Origin: Chamaesiphon sp.
GTDB taxonomy: Bacteria > Cyanobacteriota > Cyanobacteriia > Cyanobacteriales > Chamaesiphonaceae
DNA length: 10,219 nucleotides
Assembly: GCA_020059425.1 (NCBI GenBank)
Contig: JAGVCD010000089.1
Location: 1 to 10,219, forward strand
Direction: 5' to 3'
Positions 1 to 7,127 of this stretch are shown here, piece by piece. Numbering within the stretch: position 1 is the stretch's first letter; every line of letters starts with the position of its first letter. The notes under the pieces are model-generated. The model was not told the DNA's origin, made no database searches, and saw nothing but the letters and a program-made list of their open reading frames with translations. The position numbers were made by a program, and so were the translations under genes.

Positions 1-329
1 CCAACGCCCTTAATTAAACCACTGCCCAAATATTTTTCAATTCCGGTTAGCGTTGCGGGTTTGGTTTCTTGGTAACGAGCCACCTGAAATTGTTGCCCAT
101 ACTGAAGATGTTCCCGCCAACTGCCCTGAACTTGCAGTGTTTGCCCAGCCTGGATTTGAGCAAAATTTCCGGTGATGGTTACTAAATCGTGACAGCGGGG
201 AACTTGCATTCGCGCGACTGTATAGCCCGTTTCCTCGGCATGAAAAGTAATCCGTTCTACCACCCCCGTCAGAGAAACATCTGGTAAAACTGTATAATCA
301 GCTGATCGAGATTTTCCAGGATTGGTCAC
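1..329 (-). CDS. recD2: RecD2-type (RecD/TraA family) ATP-dependent DNA helicase, N-terminal part, cut by window edge
   Basis: About 109 N-terminal residues are visible; the gene runs off the left edge. The translation contains the typical RecD2/YrrC N-terminal OB-fold start (SLTGVVERITFHAEETGYTV), then LVTITGNF, then QYGQQFQV, and enters the helix-hairpin-helix region with EKYLGSGLIKGVG, which matches the conserved segment of the family. RecD2 is a 5'-3' DNA helicase/ATPase that works in repair and recombination without RecBC; its Walker motifs lie outside the window. The reading frame is open upstream only to a stop at 342-344 and holds no ATG before residue 41, so the GTG at 329-327 is the likely start. 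No clear Shine-Dalgarno sequence is seen. The gene is divergent from the copper operon at 719, with a 389-bp spacer. Family assignment is firm from the motif match; the start codon is less certain. Confidence 0.88.
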   Translation of the reverse strand, partial: MTNPGKSRSADYTVLPDVSLTGVVERITFHAEETGYTVARMQVPRCHDLVTITGNFAQIQAGQTLQVQGSWREHLQYGQQFQVARYQETKPATLTGIEKYLGSGLIKGV

Positions 330-504
330 TGCAGAATTAAATCATCACGACATCTTGATGCTACACAAAGTAACAGATTTTGGCCAGACCAGGGAGGCAA
401 AGAGAAGTCAGGAGATCGATCGGCTTTATCACAGAATTAATCATGTATTCACCAAAATTGTCCACATAGTAAAAAATTGATGGAAAGCTTCCTGCAATTA
501 TCAT

Positions 505-518
505 AGAACATATGTTCA
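505..518. promoter_or_regulatory. Perfect palindrome GAACATATGTTC, candidate repressor operator (LexA-type or ArsR/SmtB-type)
   Basis: Positions 506-517 are a perfect 12-bp palindrome. It equals the GAAC-N4-GTTC LexA/DinR box of Gram-positive bacteria and differs from the cyanobacterial LexA pattern RGTACNNNDGTWCB at two positions. It also fits the core of ArsR/SmtB metal-sensor operators (TGAACA-N2-TGTTCA, with only the first base different). The neighbours support both readings: recD2 is a repair helicase whose start lies 177 bp to the left, and the copper operon starts 201 bp to the right. The palindrome is seen directly; the identity of the binding protein is inference. Confidence 0.4.
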
Positions 519-547
519 GCTGTAATTTTTCACAGTGATTTTACTAT

Positions 548-575
548 TTGCTGAAACAATGGTAATCAATATCAT
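548..575 (+). promoter_or_regulatory. Possible sigma-70 promoter for the copper operon
   Basis: TTGCTG (548-553) and TATCAT (570-575) are separated by 16 bp and give a moderate match to -35 and -10 boxes. The Fur-box-like sequence covers the spacer and the -10, which is where a repressor would act. The resulting leader to the ATG at 719 would be roughly 135 bases. This is a weak call by eye; other AT-rich hexamers in the spacer cannot be excluded. Confidence 0.22.
555..573 (+). promoter_or_regulatory. Fur-box-like sequence upstream of the copper operon
   Basis: The 19 bases match the classical Fur consensus GATAATGATAATCATTATC at 15 positions, including the uninterrupted TAATCA core and the TATC end. 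It lies about 145 bp before the DUF305 start and overlaps the candidate promoter. Cyanobacterial FurA boxes often match no better than this. Fur control of a copper operon is not the expected wiring, so an unrelated AT-rich coincidence or regulation of another transcript remains possible. Confidence 0.35.
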
Positions 576-591
576 TGGTAGCATCGAAACT

Positions 592-617
592 CATGTATTT
601 CCCCAGTCAGATACATG
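592..617. repeat. Inverted repeat CATGTAT / ATACATG with 12-base loop
   Basis: CATGTAT (592-598) and ATACATG (611-617) form a perfect 7-bp stem, followed on the plus strand by five T residues. It would sit inside the leader of the copper operon if the promoter at 548-575 is right. The left arm is part of TCATGTATT, repeated at 441-449. The element could be a weak hairpin (attenuator-like) or a regulator-binding repeat; its low GC content argues against a strong terminator. Confidence 0.3.
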
Positions 618-718
618 TTTTTACAACTGAATAGAACTGATCAAACCGATGGATACTTCAGCTTCAGTTGCCAGAAAATAAACATTCAACACATCATCAG
701 GAATAAAATCAACTAATC

Positions 719-1411
719 ATGCTAAAAAATTCAACTTCGTTGCACTGGAATATATCCAAAGTAATCGCTATTGTTGGATTGTTCTTAGCGACAGCTTGTT
801 CTCAACAAAATACTAGTAGCAAAGACTCGGCAATTGCTGCCAACAAGAATATTGCTCAGATAGATCACAGTGATATGAATCATGGCGGGATGAATCACCA
901 TATGAATGTGGGGCCAGCAGATGCCAACTACGATTTGCGCTTTATTGATAGTATGATTCCTCATCATCAGGGTGCATTGGTCATGGCTCAAGAAGCAATT
1001 CAGAAATCCAAACGACCCGAACTAATTAAACTGGCGCAAGGAATTGTTGCTGAGCAGAAAAAAGAAATAGCTCAGATGCAGCAGTGGCGGAAGCAATGGT
1101 ATCATAAAGCGTCAGCGACACCGATCATGTGGCACGCGGCCATGAATGGTGAAATGCCCATGACAGCTGAATATAAACAGTCCATGATGATGAACATGTC
1201 GTTAGGTAAAGCTGATGCTGGGTTCGATCGCCGGTTTCTAGATGGCATGATTCCCCATCATCAAGGTGCGGTGACCATGGGACAAGATTTATTGCAAAAA
1301 TCCCAACGCCCTGAAATGAAAAAACTTGCTCAAAATATCATTAAGTCTCAACAGTCGGAAATCGATCGAATGACTAAATGGCGGCAAGAATGGTATGAGA
1401 ATAAAAAATAG
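719..1411 (+). CDS. Periplasmic DUF305 lipoprotein with two copper-binding-type domains (CopM-like)
   Basis: The 230-residue protein starts with a lipoprotein signal: hydrophobic residues 15-26, then a lipobox-like ATAC with Cys27 as the lipidated residue. Next comes a Ser/Asn-rich linker and a His/Met-rich stretch (residues 50-62, DHSDMNHGGMNHHM). Two DUF305 domains follow, at about 70-128 and 167-226. Each carries the signature MIPHHQGA (79-86 and 177-184) and ends in a W-R-x2-W-Y motif. The segment between them is rich in Met (residues 137-160). DUF305 is a helical ferritin-like fold; the Synechocystis member CopM binds copper outside the cytoplasm. The tandem domains and the position directly before a Cu-ATPase gene support a copper-buffering role, which is inferred. 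The only nearby Shine-Dalgarno-like bases (AGGA at 699-702) are rather far from the ATG. It is the first gene of the copper operon, 78 bp before copA. Confidence 0.9.
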   Translation: MLKNSTSLHWNISKVIAIVGLFLATACSQQNTSSKDSAIAANKNIAQIDHSDMNHGGMNHHMNVGPADANYDLRFIDSMIPHHQGALVMAQEAIQKSKRPELIKLAQGIVAEQKKEIAQMQQWRKQWYHKASATPIMWHAAMNGEMPMTAEYKQSMMMNMSLGKADAGFDRRFLDGMIPHHQGAVTMGQDLLQKSQRPEMKKLAQNIIKSQQSEIDRMTKWRQEWYENKK

Positions 1412-1489
1412 TTAGCTAATATTTGCCCAAAACCCCAAATACTGGCGAGACAAGTCTGACAGCTGGAGATCCCCATCATTAGCAAAAAT

Positions 1490-3757
1490 ATGGAAGAGCT
1501 TAATCTAAAACTCCAGGGAATGAGTTGTGCTTCCTGCGCTAACAGCATTGAGCGGGCAATTCTGAATGTGTCCGGGGTCGTACACTGCAACGTCAATTTC
1601 AGTGCTGATCAAGCAACTGTCCGCTACGATGCTACCAAAACTAATGGCCATCTCATCTGCCAAGCTGTTACCGATATTGGCTACGCAGCTCAAATTATCT
1701 CAGCAGATCTGACTATTAGCGATGATGATACTGAAACTAGGCAACAACGACGACACGATCGAAATCTGCAGCGCCGAGTTTTGATCGGTGCAGTCCTCAG
1801 TTTCCTGCTAGTGATGGGAACATTGAGCCATTTCAATCTTAAACTTCCGGCCTTCCTATCTGGACTCGAAAGCCCTTGGATACAACTATCTCTGGCTACC
1901 CCGGTACAGTTTTGGGTGGGTCAGGAATTCCATCGATCGGCCTGGAAGGCATTTCGCCACCGGACAGCTGATATGAATACCCTGATTTCACTGGGCACCA
2001 ATATCGCTTTTTTCTATTCTCTGTGGGTTACGATCGATCCCCACTATTTTCAAGCCCAAGGATTGTCAGCAGCAGTCTATTACGAAGCGTCAGCCATGAT
2101 TGTGACGTTGACGCTATTGGGGCGGTGGTTAGAAAATCGGGCGAAGGGTGCTACCTCCACAGCCATCCGGGCGTTGATTGGTTTACAGGCCAAAACCGCG
2201 CGGGTGTTGAGAGATGAAGTAGAAATTGATATGCCGATCGAGCAAGTGGCGATCGATGACGTTGTAATAGTGCGTCCTGGTGAAAAAATTCCAGTCGATG
2301 GTGAAGTCGTATCTGGATTTTCCACTATCGATGAATCGATGCTGACCGGTGAAAGTTTTCCTGTCACAAAACAAGTTGGCGATCAAGTGGTGGGAGCGAC
2401 TCTCAACAAGATGGGTAGCTTGCAGTTTCGAGCTACCAAGATCGGCAAAGATACCGCCCTCGCGCAGATCGTCAAATTAGTGCAGCAAGCTCAAAATTCT
2501 AAAGCGCCCATCCAAAAACTAGCCGATCAAATTACTGGCTGGTTCGTACCCGCGATTATCGCCATCGCCATTACTATTTTTGTTGTGTGGTTTCTAGTAA
2601 CAGGGAATTTTACGATATCAATCGTAGCGATGGTTAGTGTTTTGATTATCGCTTGTCCCTGTGCTTTAGGATTGGCTACGCCCACCTCGGTTACCGTCGG
2701 TATCGGCAAAGGAGCGGAACATGGCATTTTGATTAAAGGCGCGGAGAGCCTGGAACTAGCTCGCCAAATTCAGACGATCGTCTTAGACAAAACCGGTACA
2801 ATCACCCAGGGCAAGCCGGTAGTGACGGATACCTCTTCCTTACTAGATATTATGCCTACCAGCCCTCATATTGTAAGTTCTCTGATGTTATGGCGATCGA
2901 TCGGTGCTTTAGAAAGTAACTCCGAACATCCCTTAGCCGAAGCATTATGCCAATATGCCAAGATTCAAATGCCCGGTTCCTCATTTCCGCCAGTACAGAA
3001 ATTTGCAGCGATCGCTGGTAACGGGGTCAAAGGTATTGTAGAAGGCCAGCAAGTATGGATTGGAACCCAACGCTGGTTCCATGAGATGGGCATCAATTCA
3101 TCCCCATTCCAAAGACAGCAAGAAAGCTGGGAAGATGACGGAAAAACTGTGGTTTTCGTGGCGATCGATAGTCACTTACAAGCTGCCATCGCAATAGCTG
3201 ATACGGTCAAACCTACTTCTGCTCAAGCGATTCACACTCTACAGAAAATGGGAATAGAAGTAGTGATGCTAACTGGCGATAATCAGCGTACCGCCCAAGC
3301 AATTGCCGATCGAGTGGGGATTCAGGGCGTTCTAGCCGAAGTCCGCCCCGACCAAAAGGCTCAGACCATTCGGGCTTTGCAAACCCAATCAAAAAAAGTT
3401 GTCGCCATGGTCGGCGATGGTATTAATGATGCTCCAGCTCTAGCTCAGGCTGATGTGGGGATGGCGATCGGCACTGGCACTGATGTGGCAATCGCGGCTT
3501 CTGATATCACGCTAATTTCAGGAGATCTACAGGGTATCGTTACTGCCATTCGGCTCAGTCGCGCTACCATGCACAATATTCGGCAAAATCTCTTTTGGGC
3601 AATGGCTTATAATGTGGTGGGTATTCCAATCGCTGCTGGGATTCTTTTCCCCCTGACCGGCTGGTTATTAAATCCAGCAATTGCTGGAGCTGCTATGGCC
3701 TGTAGTTCGATTTCGGTGGTGCTTAATGCTCTGAGATTAAAGGAGTTAAAGCTATGA
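1490..3757 (+). CDS. copA: Cu(I)-exporting P1B-type ATPase
   Basis: The 755-residue protein has the full P1B-1 layout. An N-terminal heavy-metal-associated domain (1-70) carries GMSCASC, with Cys13 and Cys16. After a basic segment, transmembrane helices begin near residue 95. The actuator loop has TGES at 286-289. The metal-site helix has CPC at 389-391. The phosphorylation motif DKTGTIT starts at Asp433, the nucleotide-binding domain has SEHPLAEA with His480-Pro481, then MLTGDN and the hinge GDGINDAP at 642-649. The last two helices carry Tyr707-Asn708 and Met736-x2-Ser739-Ser740, the residues that mark Cu(I)/Ag(I) specificity rather than Zn/Cd. It would use ATP to move Cu(I) out of the cytoplasm, or into thylakoids if it is a PacS equivalent. 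The length is normal for the family and nothing is missing. It follows the DUF305 gene by 78 bp without a terminator and overlaps the next gene by ATGA. The choice between copA, pacS and ctaA orthology cannot be settled from sequence alone; export is favoured by the DUF305 neighbour. Confidence 0.95.
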   Translation: MEELNLKLQGMSCASCANSIERAILNVSGVVHCNVNFSADQATVRYDATKTNGHLICQAVTDIGYAAQIISADLTISDDDTETRQQRRHDRNLQRRVLIGAVLSFLLVMGTLSHFNLKLPAFLSGLESPWIQLSLATPVQFWVGQEFHRSAWKAFRHRTADMNTLISLGTNIAFFYSLWVTIDPHYFQAQGLSAAVYYEASAMIVTLTLLGRWLENRAKGATSTAIRALIGLQAKTARVLRDEVEIDMPIEQVAIDDVVIVRPGEKIPVDGEVVSGFSTIDESMLTGESFPVTKQVGDQVVGATLNKMGSLQFRATKIGKDTALAQIVKLVQQAQNSKAPIQKLADQITGWFVPAIIAIAITIFVVWFLVTGNFTISIVAMVSVLIIACPCALGLATPTSVTVGIGKGAEHGILIKGAESLELARQIQTIVLDKTGTITQGKPVVTDTSSLLDIMPTSPHIVSSLMLWRSIGALESNSEHPLAEALCQYAKIQMPGSSFPPVQKFAAIAGNGVKGIVEGQQVWIGTQRWFHEMGINSSPFQRQQESWEDDGKTVVFVAIDSHLQAAIAIADTVKPTSAQAIHTLQKMGIEVVMLTGDNQRTAQAIADRVGIQGVLAEVRPDQKAQTIRALQTQSKKVVAMVGDGINDAPALAQADVGMAIGTGTDVAIAASDITLISGDLQGIVTAIRLSRATMHNIRQNLFWAMAYNVVGIPIAAGILFPLTGWLLNPAIAGAAMACSSISVVLNALRLKELKL
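3008..3015. repeat. HIP1 octamer GCGATCGC
   Basis: A full copy of the cyanobacterial highly iterated palindrome lies inside copA. The inner CGATCG hexamer recurs more than 30 times in the window by eye. It is absent from 6545-7527 and from 9161-9838. HIP1 abundance is characteristic of many cyanobacteria and is the best taxonomic clue here. Confidence 0.85.
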
Positions 3758-3963
3758 AGCTAGCGATAATTTTAGTCGGAATAATGATTTCGATTGCTCA
3801 AGCGAGCGAAGCATCTCCTATGCAAATGCCGCCTGCTGCCACCAGCCGCTCGTTTCAACAGATCGAGCAGCCTTGGCCAGTAAAAACAGGTGTTGTAATT
3901 GTCGGGCTAACAATTGTTGGCGCCGAACTATGGTGGTTTCTAGGACGCAAACAGCATAAATAA
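3754..3963 (+). CDS. Small exported or membrane-anchored protein of the copper operon
   Basis: The 69-residue protein starts at an ATG that overlaps the copA stop (ATGA), a sign of translational coupling. Residues 1-17 form a signal-peptide-like hydrophobic stretch ending in AQA, with a second possible cleavage site after SEA (residues 18-20). A short Met/Pro-rich segment follows (residues 21-27, SPMQMPP). A second hydrophobic helix at about 45-63 ends in WWFLGRK and a basic tail. If the N-terminus is cleaved, the product is a roughly 50-residue single-span protein with its Met-rich end outside the cytoplasm. The GxELWWFL-type end resembles membrane segments I recall from cyanobacterial cupredoxin-like proteins encoded near copper ATPases, but no cupredoxin domain is present. 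A role as an accessory factor of CopA is inferred only from coupling and topology. No family is recognised with confidence. Confidence 0.75.
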   Translation: MKLAIILVGIMISIAQASEASPMQMPPAATSRSFQQIEQPWPVKTGVVIVGLTIVGAELWWFLGRKQHK

Positions 3964-3983
3964 TCAACTATTGTGCGGTTGAT
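3963..3983 (+). terminator. Weak hairpin after the copper operon
   Basis: ATCAAC (3963-3968) and GTTGAT (3978-3983) form a 6-bp stem with a 9-base loop immediately after the last operon gene. No T-tract follows, so it is at best a weak or factor-assisted terminator. The 181-bp convergent spacer has no better candidate on either strand. Confidence 0.2.
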
Positions 3984-4144
3984 GGTGGTTACCGTCCCGA
4001 TCGCATCAATGTTATTGTCAATTAGCCTGGACAAATGTCGAGAGCTAGATATCGATCAATTCACTATTTTTTGGGAATTTTGCTTTAGCCACCAGGAGAG
4101 TGCGGATCATAACTATCTAAGCCATCCGAGTTGGCGATCCATTC

Positions 4145-6544
4145 TTAATTTGTCTCCACAAATCCGCCACTGCGAGCAAAGGCTTCTTCGGCAGGAGTAA
4201 AGTTAGGTAGCTGATCAACTAAGTTGGGGTTAAAAGAGTAAGTCTCGGAAAGAAAACCACCCAGCAGCACAGCTTCTTCCAATTCTCGAATATATTTTTG
4301 AGCAATGATACAAGTCTCGTTAATGCTTTCTTGATCACCAATCTCGATCAACTCAGCTAAGGTTGCCTTTACCCCGGCCAAACGGGAAGCTGGCTTGAGC
4401 GTACTATAAAGACGATGAATGCGATCGATATCAATGCTGATGTGTTGAAGGGCTTGGGCTCGGGCAAGTTCAGCATCGAGACTAGGCCAAAAGCGAGTAG
4501 TGTAGAGGGCTTGCTGGTCTTGGTGGTACCACTCCTCAGAGCGGGCAATGGAAGAAGAAACTGTATTGTGCAGTTTCCAGAAAAATAACCGCAAAGAGTC
4601 CCCATCGACAACGGTAGAAAGCTTGGCCTCCATGGATACCTCAAAATGAGTAGTACGCGGATCGCGTCCCAACAACAAATATTCCACTGGATACATCCCA
4701 ACTTCTTTGTTTTGTACCACATACATATTGAGATGATGGCGACAGTAAGGGCAGGGGTAGAGGGTGGCAAATCGCTGGAAAAATTCTTTAAAAAGTCCAG
4801 CGAGCCGGGTTTGCTCGGACGATGATTGCACACAAACAATCTCAGCAGTTGTGTGAAAAAAGCGCCAGACTGCCGGACCTAAGTAGTAGGGAAAACTCAC
4901 CCGCATCTGTTCATTTTTTACATCATGGCGCTGGACATGCAAGTCAATAAAAGTAACGTATTGTGAGAGCGCTCCCGATTCTCGCCCAAATTCTGCCCGT
5001 TCTCGTCGTTTTTGGACACCATTAAGATAGTGATAGGTGAGCTGCCAAGCCTGCTGGAGAATTAATTGCTGCGGCGGTGTACAGGTGGGGAAAAACTCGG
5101 CCACTTCTAAGCCATAGCTTCCAAATCCGCCTCCAGATTTGATAGATTCATACCATTGCTGCAGAGCGGTGGGGTCAGGGGTGGTTTGGGGTTGGATATC
5201 AGCAGCAGTACTCACACTGAAGGCGGCCAGTAATTTGGGCATAAAGTCTTCATACCAGTAAGCCACTGGCATCATGGCACCATCAATTTGCTCGGTAGCA
5301 TCTGTTAAAATCACGCGCTGCCATTGTTTCAGATAATCTTGGGGGGGTTCGTTTGCTGAGTGAGTTGGAACGGTAAATTCATTGTTTAGCTCCATTTTGC
5401 GTAGGCGATTCAGTTCATTAATCGCTAAAATGCCTTCAGTGACATCCCGAAAGCTCAAGCGTTTTTTGTTGAGGGTGATGGCAAATTCTACTCCGGCGGC
5501 AAACTTTTCCTTGACAGTTTCTGAAACTTGGCGTTTTTGGAGCATGACCGTTTCTTCAGTCAACATTGCTGGTGTTTTGGCTAGAGTTGGCCAGTTTTGA
5601 ATCCGGTGTTGAAGTCGATCGAACTCGGCAGTGATCGAATCTGTCACGGCATCTAAGACTGGATGGCAAGCTGGTTCTACGATACCTAAAGCTTTATATA
5701 GATCGATCGCCATCCGTACAAATTGGACAAAATCGGTAATAGTGTAGGGTAGGTTTTTGACCCGCAGATGAGTTTCATGATTGGCCGAAAAACTTTCCCG
5801 AAAGCAGCGATAAGCGGCTCCTTGAATCAAGCGAAAAAGGCCAATCTGCATTTGTAAGCGAGAGGTTCCTCGGGGTTTTTCCGGCTGAGGATGTTGGGCT
5901 AGCAGTTGTTGAAGTCGGAGTATTTCTGGATCTACTGCTGATCGATCGTTCGGGGGCATTGCCAATGGAACTAAGCCCAGATTATCGCTAGGCAAGACAT
6001 TGCTCGACTCCGTTGTCGAACTCGTCATCGCAACTGTCCCAAGCAGCGAGGCTGGCTGGAGAGTATTTTGATAACTGGCGATCGGTTCTTTTTCTTCTGG
6101 CACTAGAGTGCAAAATTCCGCAAAGTCAATCGCGGCATCCCCGTCATGATCTACCTCCTGAATCATGTCATTTAGCTCTTGTTCAGTCAGCCCAAACTGG
6201 TTCATCACACTACGCATTTCATTGACGGTGATGTGACCGCTATTATCTTCATCAAATACACTAAAAGCTAATTGCAAACGACTGTGCCGATCGCCCTGCT
6301 GAGCCAACATCAATGTCTGGAATTCAGCAAAATTAATCGTGCCCGATCGGTTAATATCCACTTCCTCGATCATTTCTTGTAGTTCGTTTTGACTAGGACT
6401 TTGACCCAGCGATTTTAGAACCAAACCCAACTCCTCAGCTGTAATACTACCACTGCCATCATTATCAAAAGTGGTAAATAATTGCCAGAGTTCTGCTACT
6501 TGGTCACGATTGAGTAAGTTGGTTGATGGTTGTTCAGAAATCAT
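4145..6544 (-). CDS. Calmodulin-like four-EF-hand protein fused to an Erv1/ALR-type sulfhydryl oxidase region
   Basis: The 799-residue protein has no signal peptide. Four EF-hand loops lie at 27-38, 63-74, 98-109 and 132-143. The first three are canonical (Asp1, Asp/Asn3, Ser5, Gly6, Glu12); the fourth has Ala instead of Gly at position 6 but keeps Asp1, Asp3, Asp5 and Glu12. Order and spacing are those of calmodulin, and the first pair is more than half identical by eye to calmodulin as I remember it. A Ser/Thr/Pro-rich linker (150-200) leads to a long helical region (200-545) that I cannot assign. Residues 553-665 resemble Erv1/ALR FAD-linked thiol oxidases: YYLGPAVWRFFH, LYPCPYCRHHL with the redox pair Cys598/Cys601, and FFWKLHNTV. 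The second structural disulfide of Erv1 is absent. Residues 686-799 are helical. The expected activity, disulfide formation with O2 under Ca2+ control, is inference from domains. It converges on the copper operon, with no other gene in its transcription unit. ATG at 6544 is the first in-frame ATG; no strong ribosome-binding site is seen. Confidence 0.85.
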   Translation of the reverse strand: MISEQPSTNLLNRDQVAELWQLFTTFDNDGSGSITAEELGLVLKSLGQSPSQNELQEMIEEVDINRSGTINFAEFQTLMLAQQGDRHSRLQLAFSVFDEDNSGHITVNEMRSVMNQFGLTEQELNDMIQEVDHDGDAAIDFAEFCTLVPEEKEPIASYQNTLQPASLLGTVAMTSSTTESSNVLPSDNLGLVPLAMPPNDRSAVDPEILRLQQLLAQHPQPEKPRGTSRLQMQIGLFRLIQGAAYRCFRESFSANHETHLRVKNLPYTITDFVQFVRMAIDLYKALGIVEPACHPVLDAVTDSITAEFDRLQHRIQNWPTLAKTPAMLTEETVMLQKRQVSETVKEKFAAGVEFAITLNKKRLSFRDVTEGILAINELNRLRKMELNNEFTVPTHSANEPPQDYLKQWQRVILTDATEQIDGAMMPVAYWYEDFMPKLLAAFSVSTAADIQPQTTPDPTALQQWYESIKSGGGFGSYGLEVAEFFPTCTPPQQLILQQAWQLTYHYLNGVQKRRERAEFGRESGALSQYVTFIDLHVQRHDVKNEQMRVSFPYYLGPAVWRFFHTTAEIVCVQSSSEQTRLAGLFKEFFQRFATLYPCPYCRHHLNMYVVQNKEVGMYPVEYLLLGRDPRTTHFEVSMEAKLSTVVDGDSLRLFFWKLHNTVSSSIARSEEWYHQDQQALYTTRFWPSLDAELARAQALQHISIDIDRIHRLYSTLKPASRLAGVKATLAELIEIGDQESINETCIIAQKYIRELEEAVLLGGFLSETYSFNPNLVDQLPNFTPAEEAFARSGGFVETN

Positions 6545-7127
6545 GGTTGCTCGGTTGAATTCTTGAAGGGTTTTGTAGTTGGCTTCTCTAATTTACCGCT
6601 TTCTTGAAGAAATTAAGCTTGAACTTTCAGTTGTGGCTTAACAAAGCAGTACTGAATAAGTGATGTTCATGGGGAGCATCCCAGCTATGCAATAAGTACA
6701 ATTGTACGATCAAATAAAAACCAGACCCAGTCACAATGGAAATGTGATTATATTGCCAAGTATCATGAATTCCAAAGATAGATACGAATAAAAGCTGTTG
6801 CGGCCATCCTAAATAACAATACACCTAGTGACCAGCTACAAGATTTTGAGAGCTTAGAACTGGCTGTAAGAGACCAATTATAAACTCATGTTCAGCCTGT
6901 TTTCGGAGATTTTTTTGGAAATTAGCACAGGAACAACAGCAGGAAGAAAAAGGGTAATAAAAACCTGTATAGGAGAATTGACTGTTAGCAAAAAACAAGC
7001 AAAATGCTGCAAAAGCGGGACTGTTTTTGCTGGAACACTTTGGGGTGAACCTCAGGGGTTTGCCTTGGATGGTGGCGCTTAATCTTTGTACAGTCGGCAG
7101 TCTGGATATTATGACTATGACCACTTC
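6545..7127. other. Gene-poor stretch behind the EF-hand gene
   Basis: Together with the DUF2887 remnant to its right, this is part of a 983-bp region without an intact gene. Short frames exist on both strands, for example a 64-codon plus frame at 6888-7082 and minus frames of 65 and 99 codons. None has a recognisable domain, and they overlap each other. There is an AGGAG-TTG pair at 6970-6980 that could start a 34-residue peptide, but nothing supports its being real. The stretch lacks the CGATCG hexamer that is frequent elsewhere. It probably holds the EF-hand gene promoter and decayed sequence. Confidence 0.5.
6695..6708. promoter_or_regulatory. LexA-box-like palindrome GTACAATTGTAC
   Basis: Positions 6696-6707 are a perfect 12-bp palindrome. 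With one flanking base on each side it satisfies all 14 positions of the cyanobacterial LexA pattern RGTACNNNDGTWCB described for Anabaena. It does not fit NtcA, whose GTA and TAC half-sites are separated by 8 bases (here 6). It lies 151 bp upstream of the EF-hand/ALR gene start and about 820 bp upstream of the resolvase-like gene, so the former is the more likely target. Binding is inferred. Confidence 0.4.

Larger units (their letters stand above)
330..718. other. Divergent intergenic region between recD2 and the copper operon
   Basis: This spacer has no convincing reading frame on either strand. It is AT-rich and contains several palindromic elements, listed separately: GAACATATGTTC, a Fur-box-like sequence, and a CATGTAT/ATACATG inverted repeat. 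TCATGTATT occurs twice as a direct repeat (441-449 and 591-599). Promoters for both divergent genes should lie here. No convincing leftward promoter for recD2 could be picked by eye. Confidence 0.6.

Noticed and set aside
3973..4200. 75-codon plus-strand frame after the copper operon
   Set aside because: It begins at a non-ATG codon, runs into the convergent gene, and its translation has no recognisable features.
4369..4839. 156-codon minus-strand frame inside the EF-hand/ALR gene
   Set aside because: It overlaps the ALR-coding part in another frame and shows no domain; the 799-residue frame has clear conserved motifs there.
6696..6707. NtcA binding site
   Set aside because: GTA and TAC are separated by 6 bases, not the 8 required by the NtcA consensus.
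6730..6746. CRP-type site around TCACA...TGTGA
   Set aside because: The half-sites are in the reverse order of the CRP consensus (TGTGA-N6-TCACA).
6627..7124. Minus-strand frames of 65 and 99 codons and a plus-strand frame at 6888-7082 as genes
   Set aside because: They overlap each other on opposite strands, match no family I recognise, and lie in a stretch that appears decayed.
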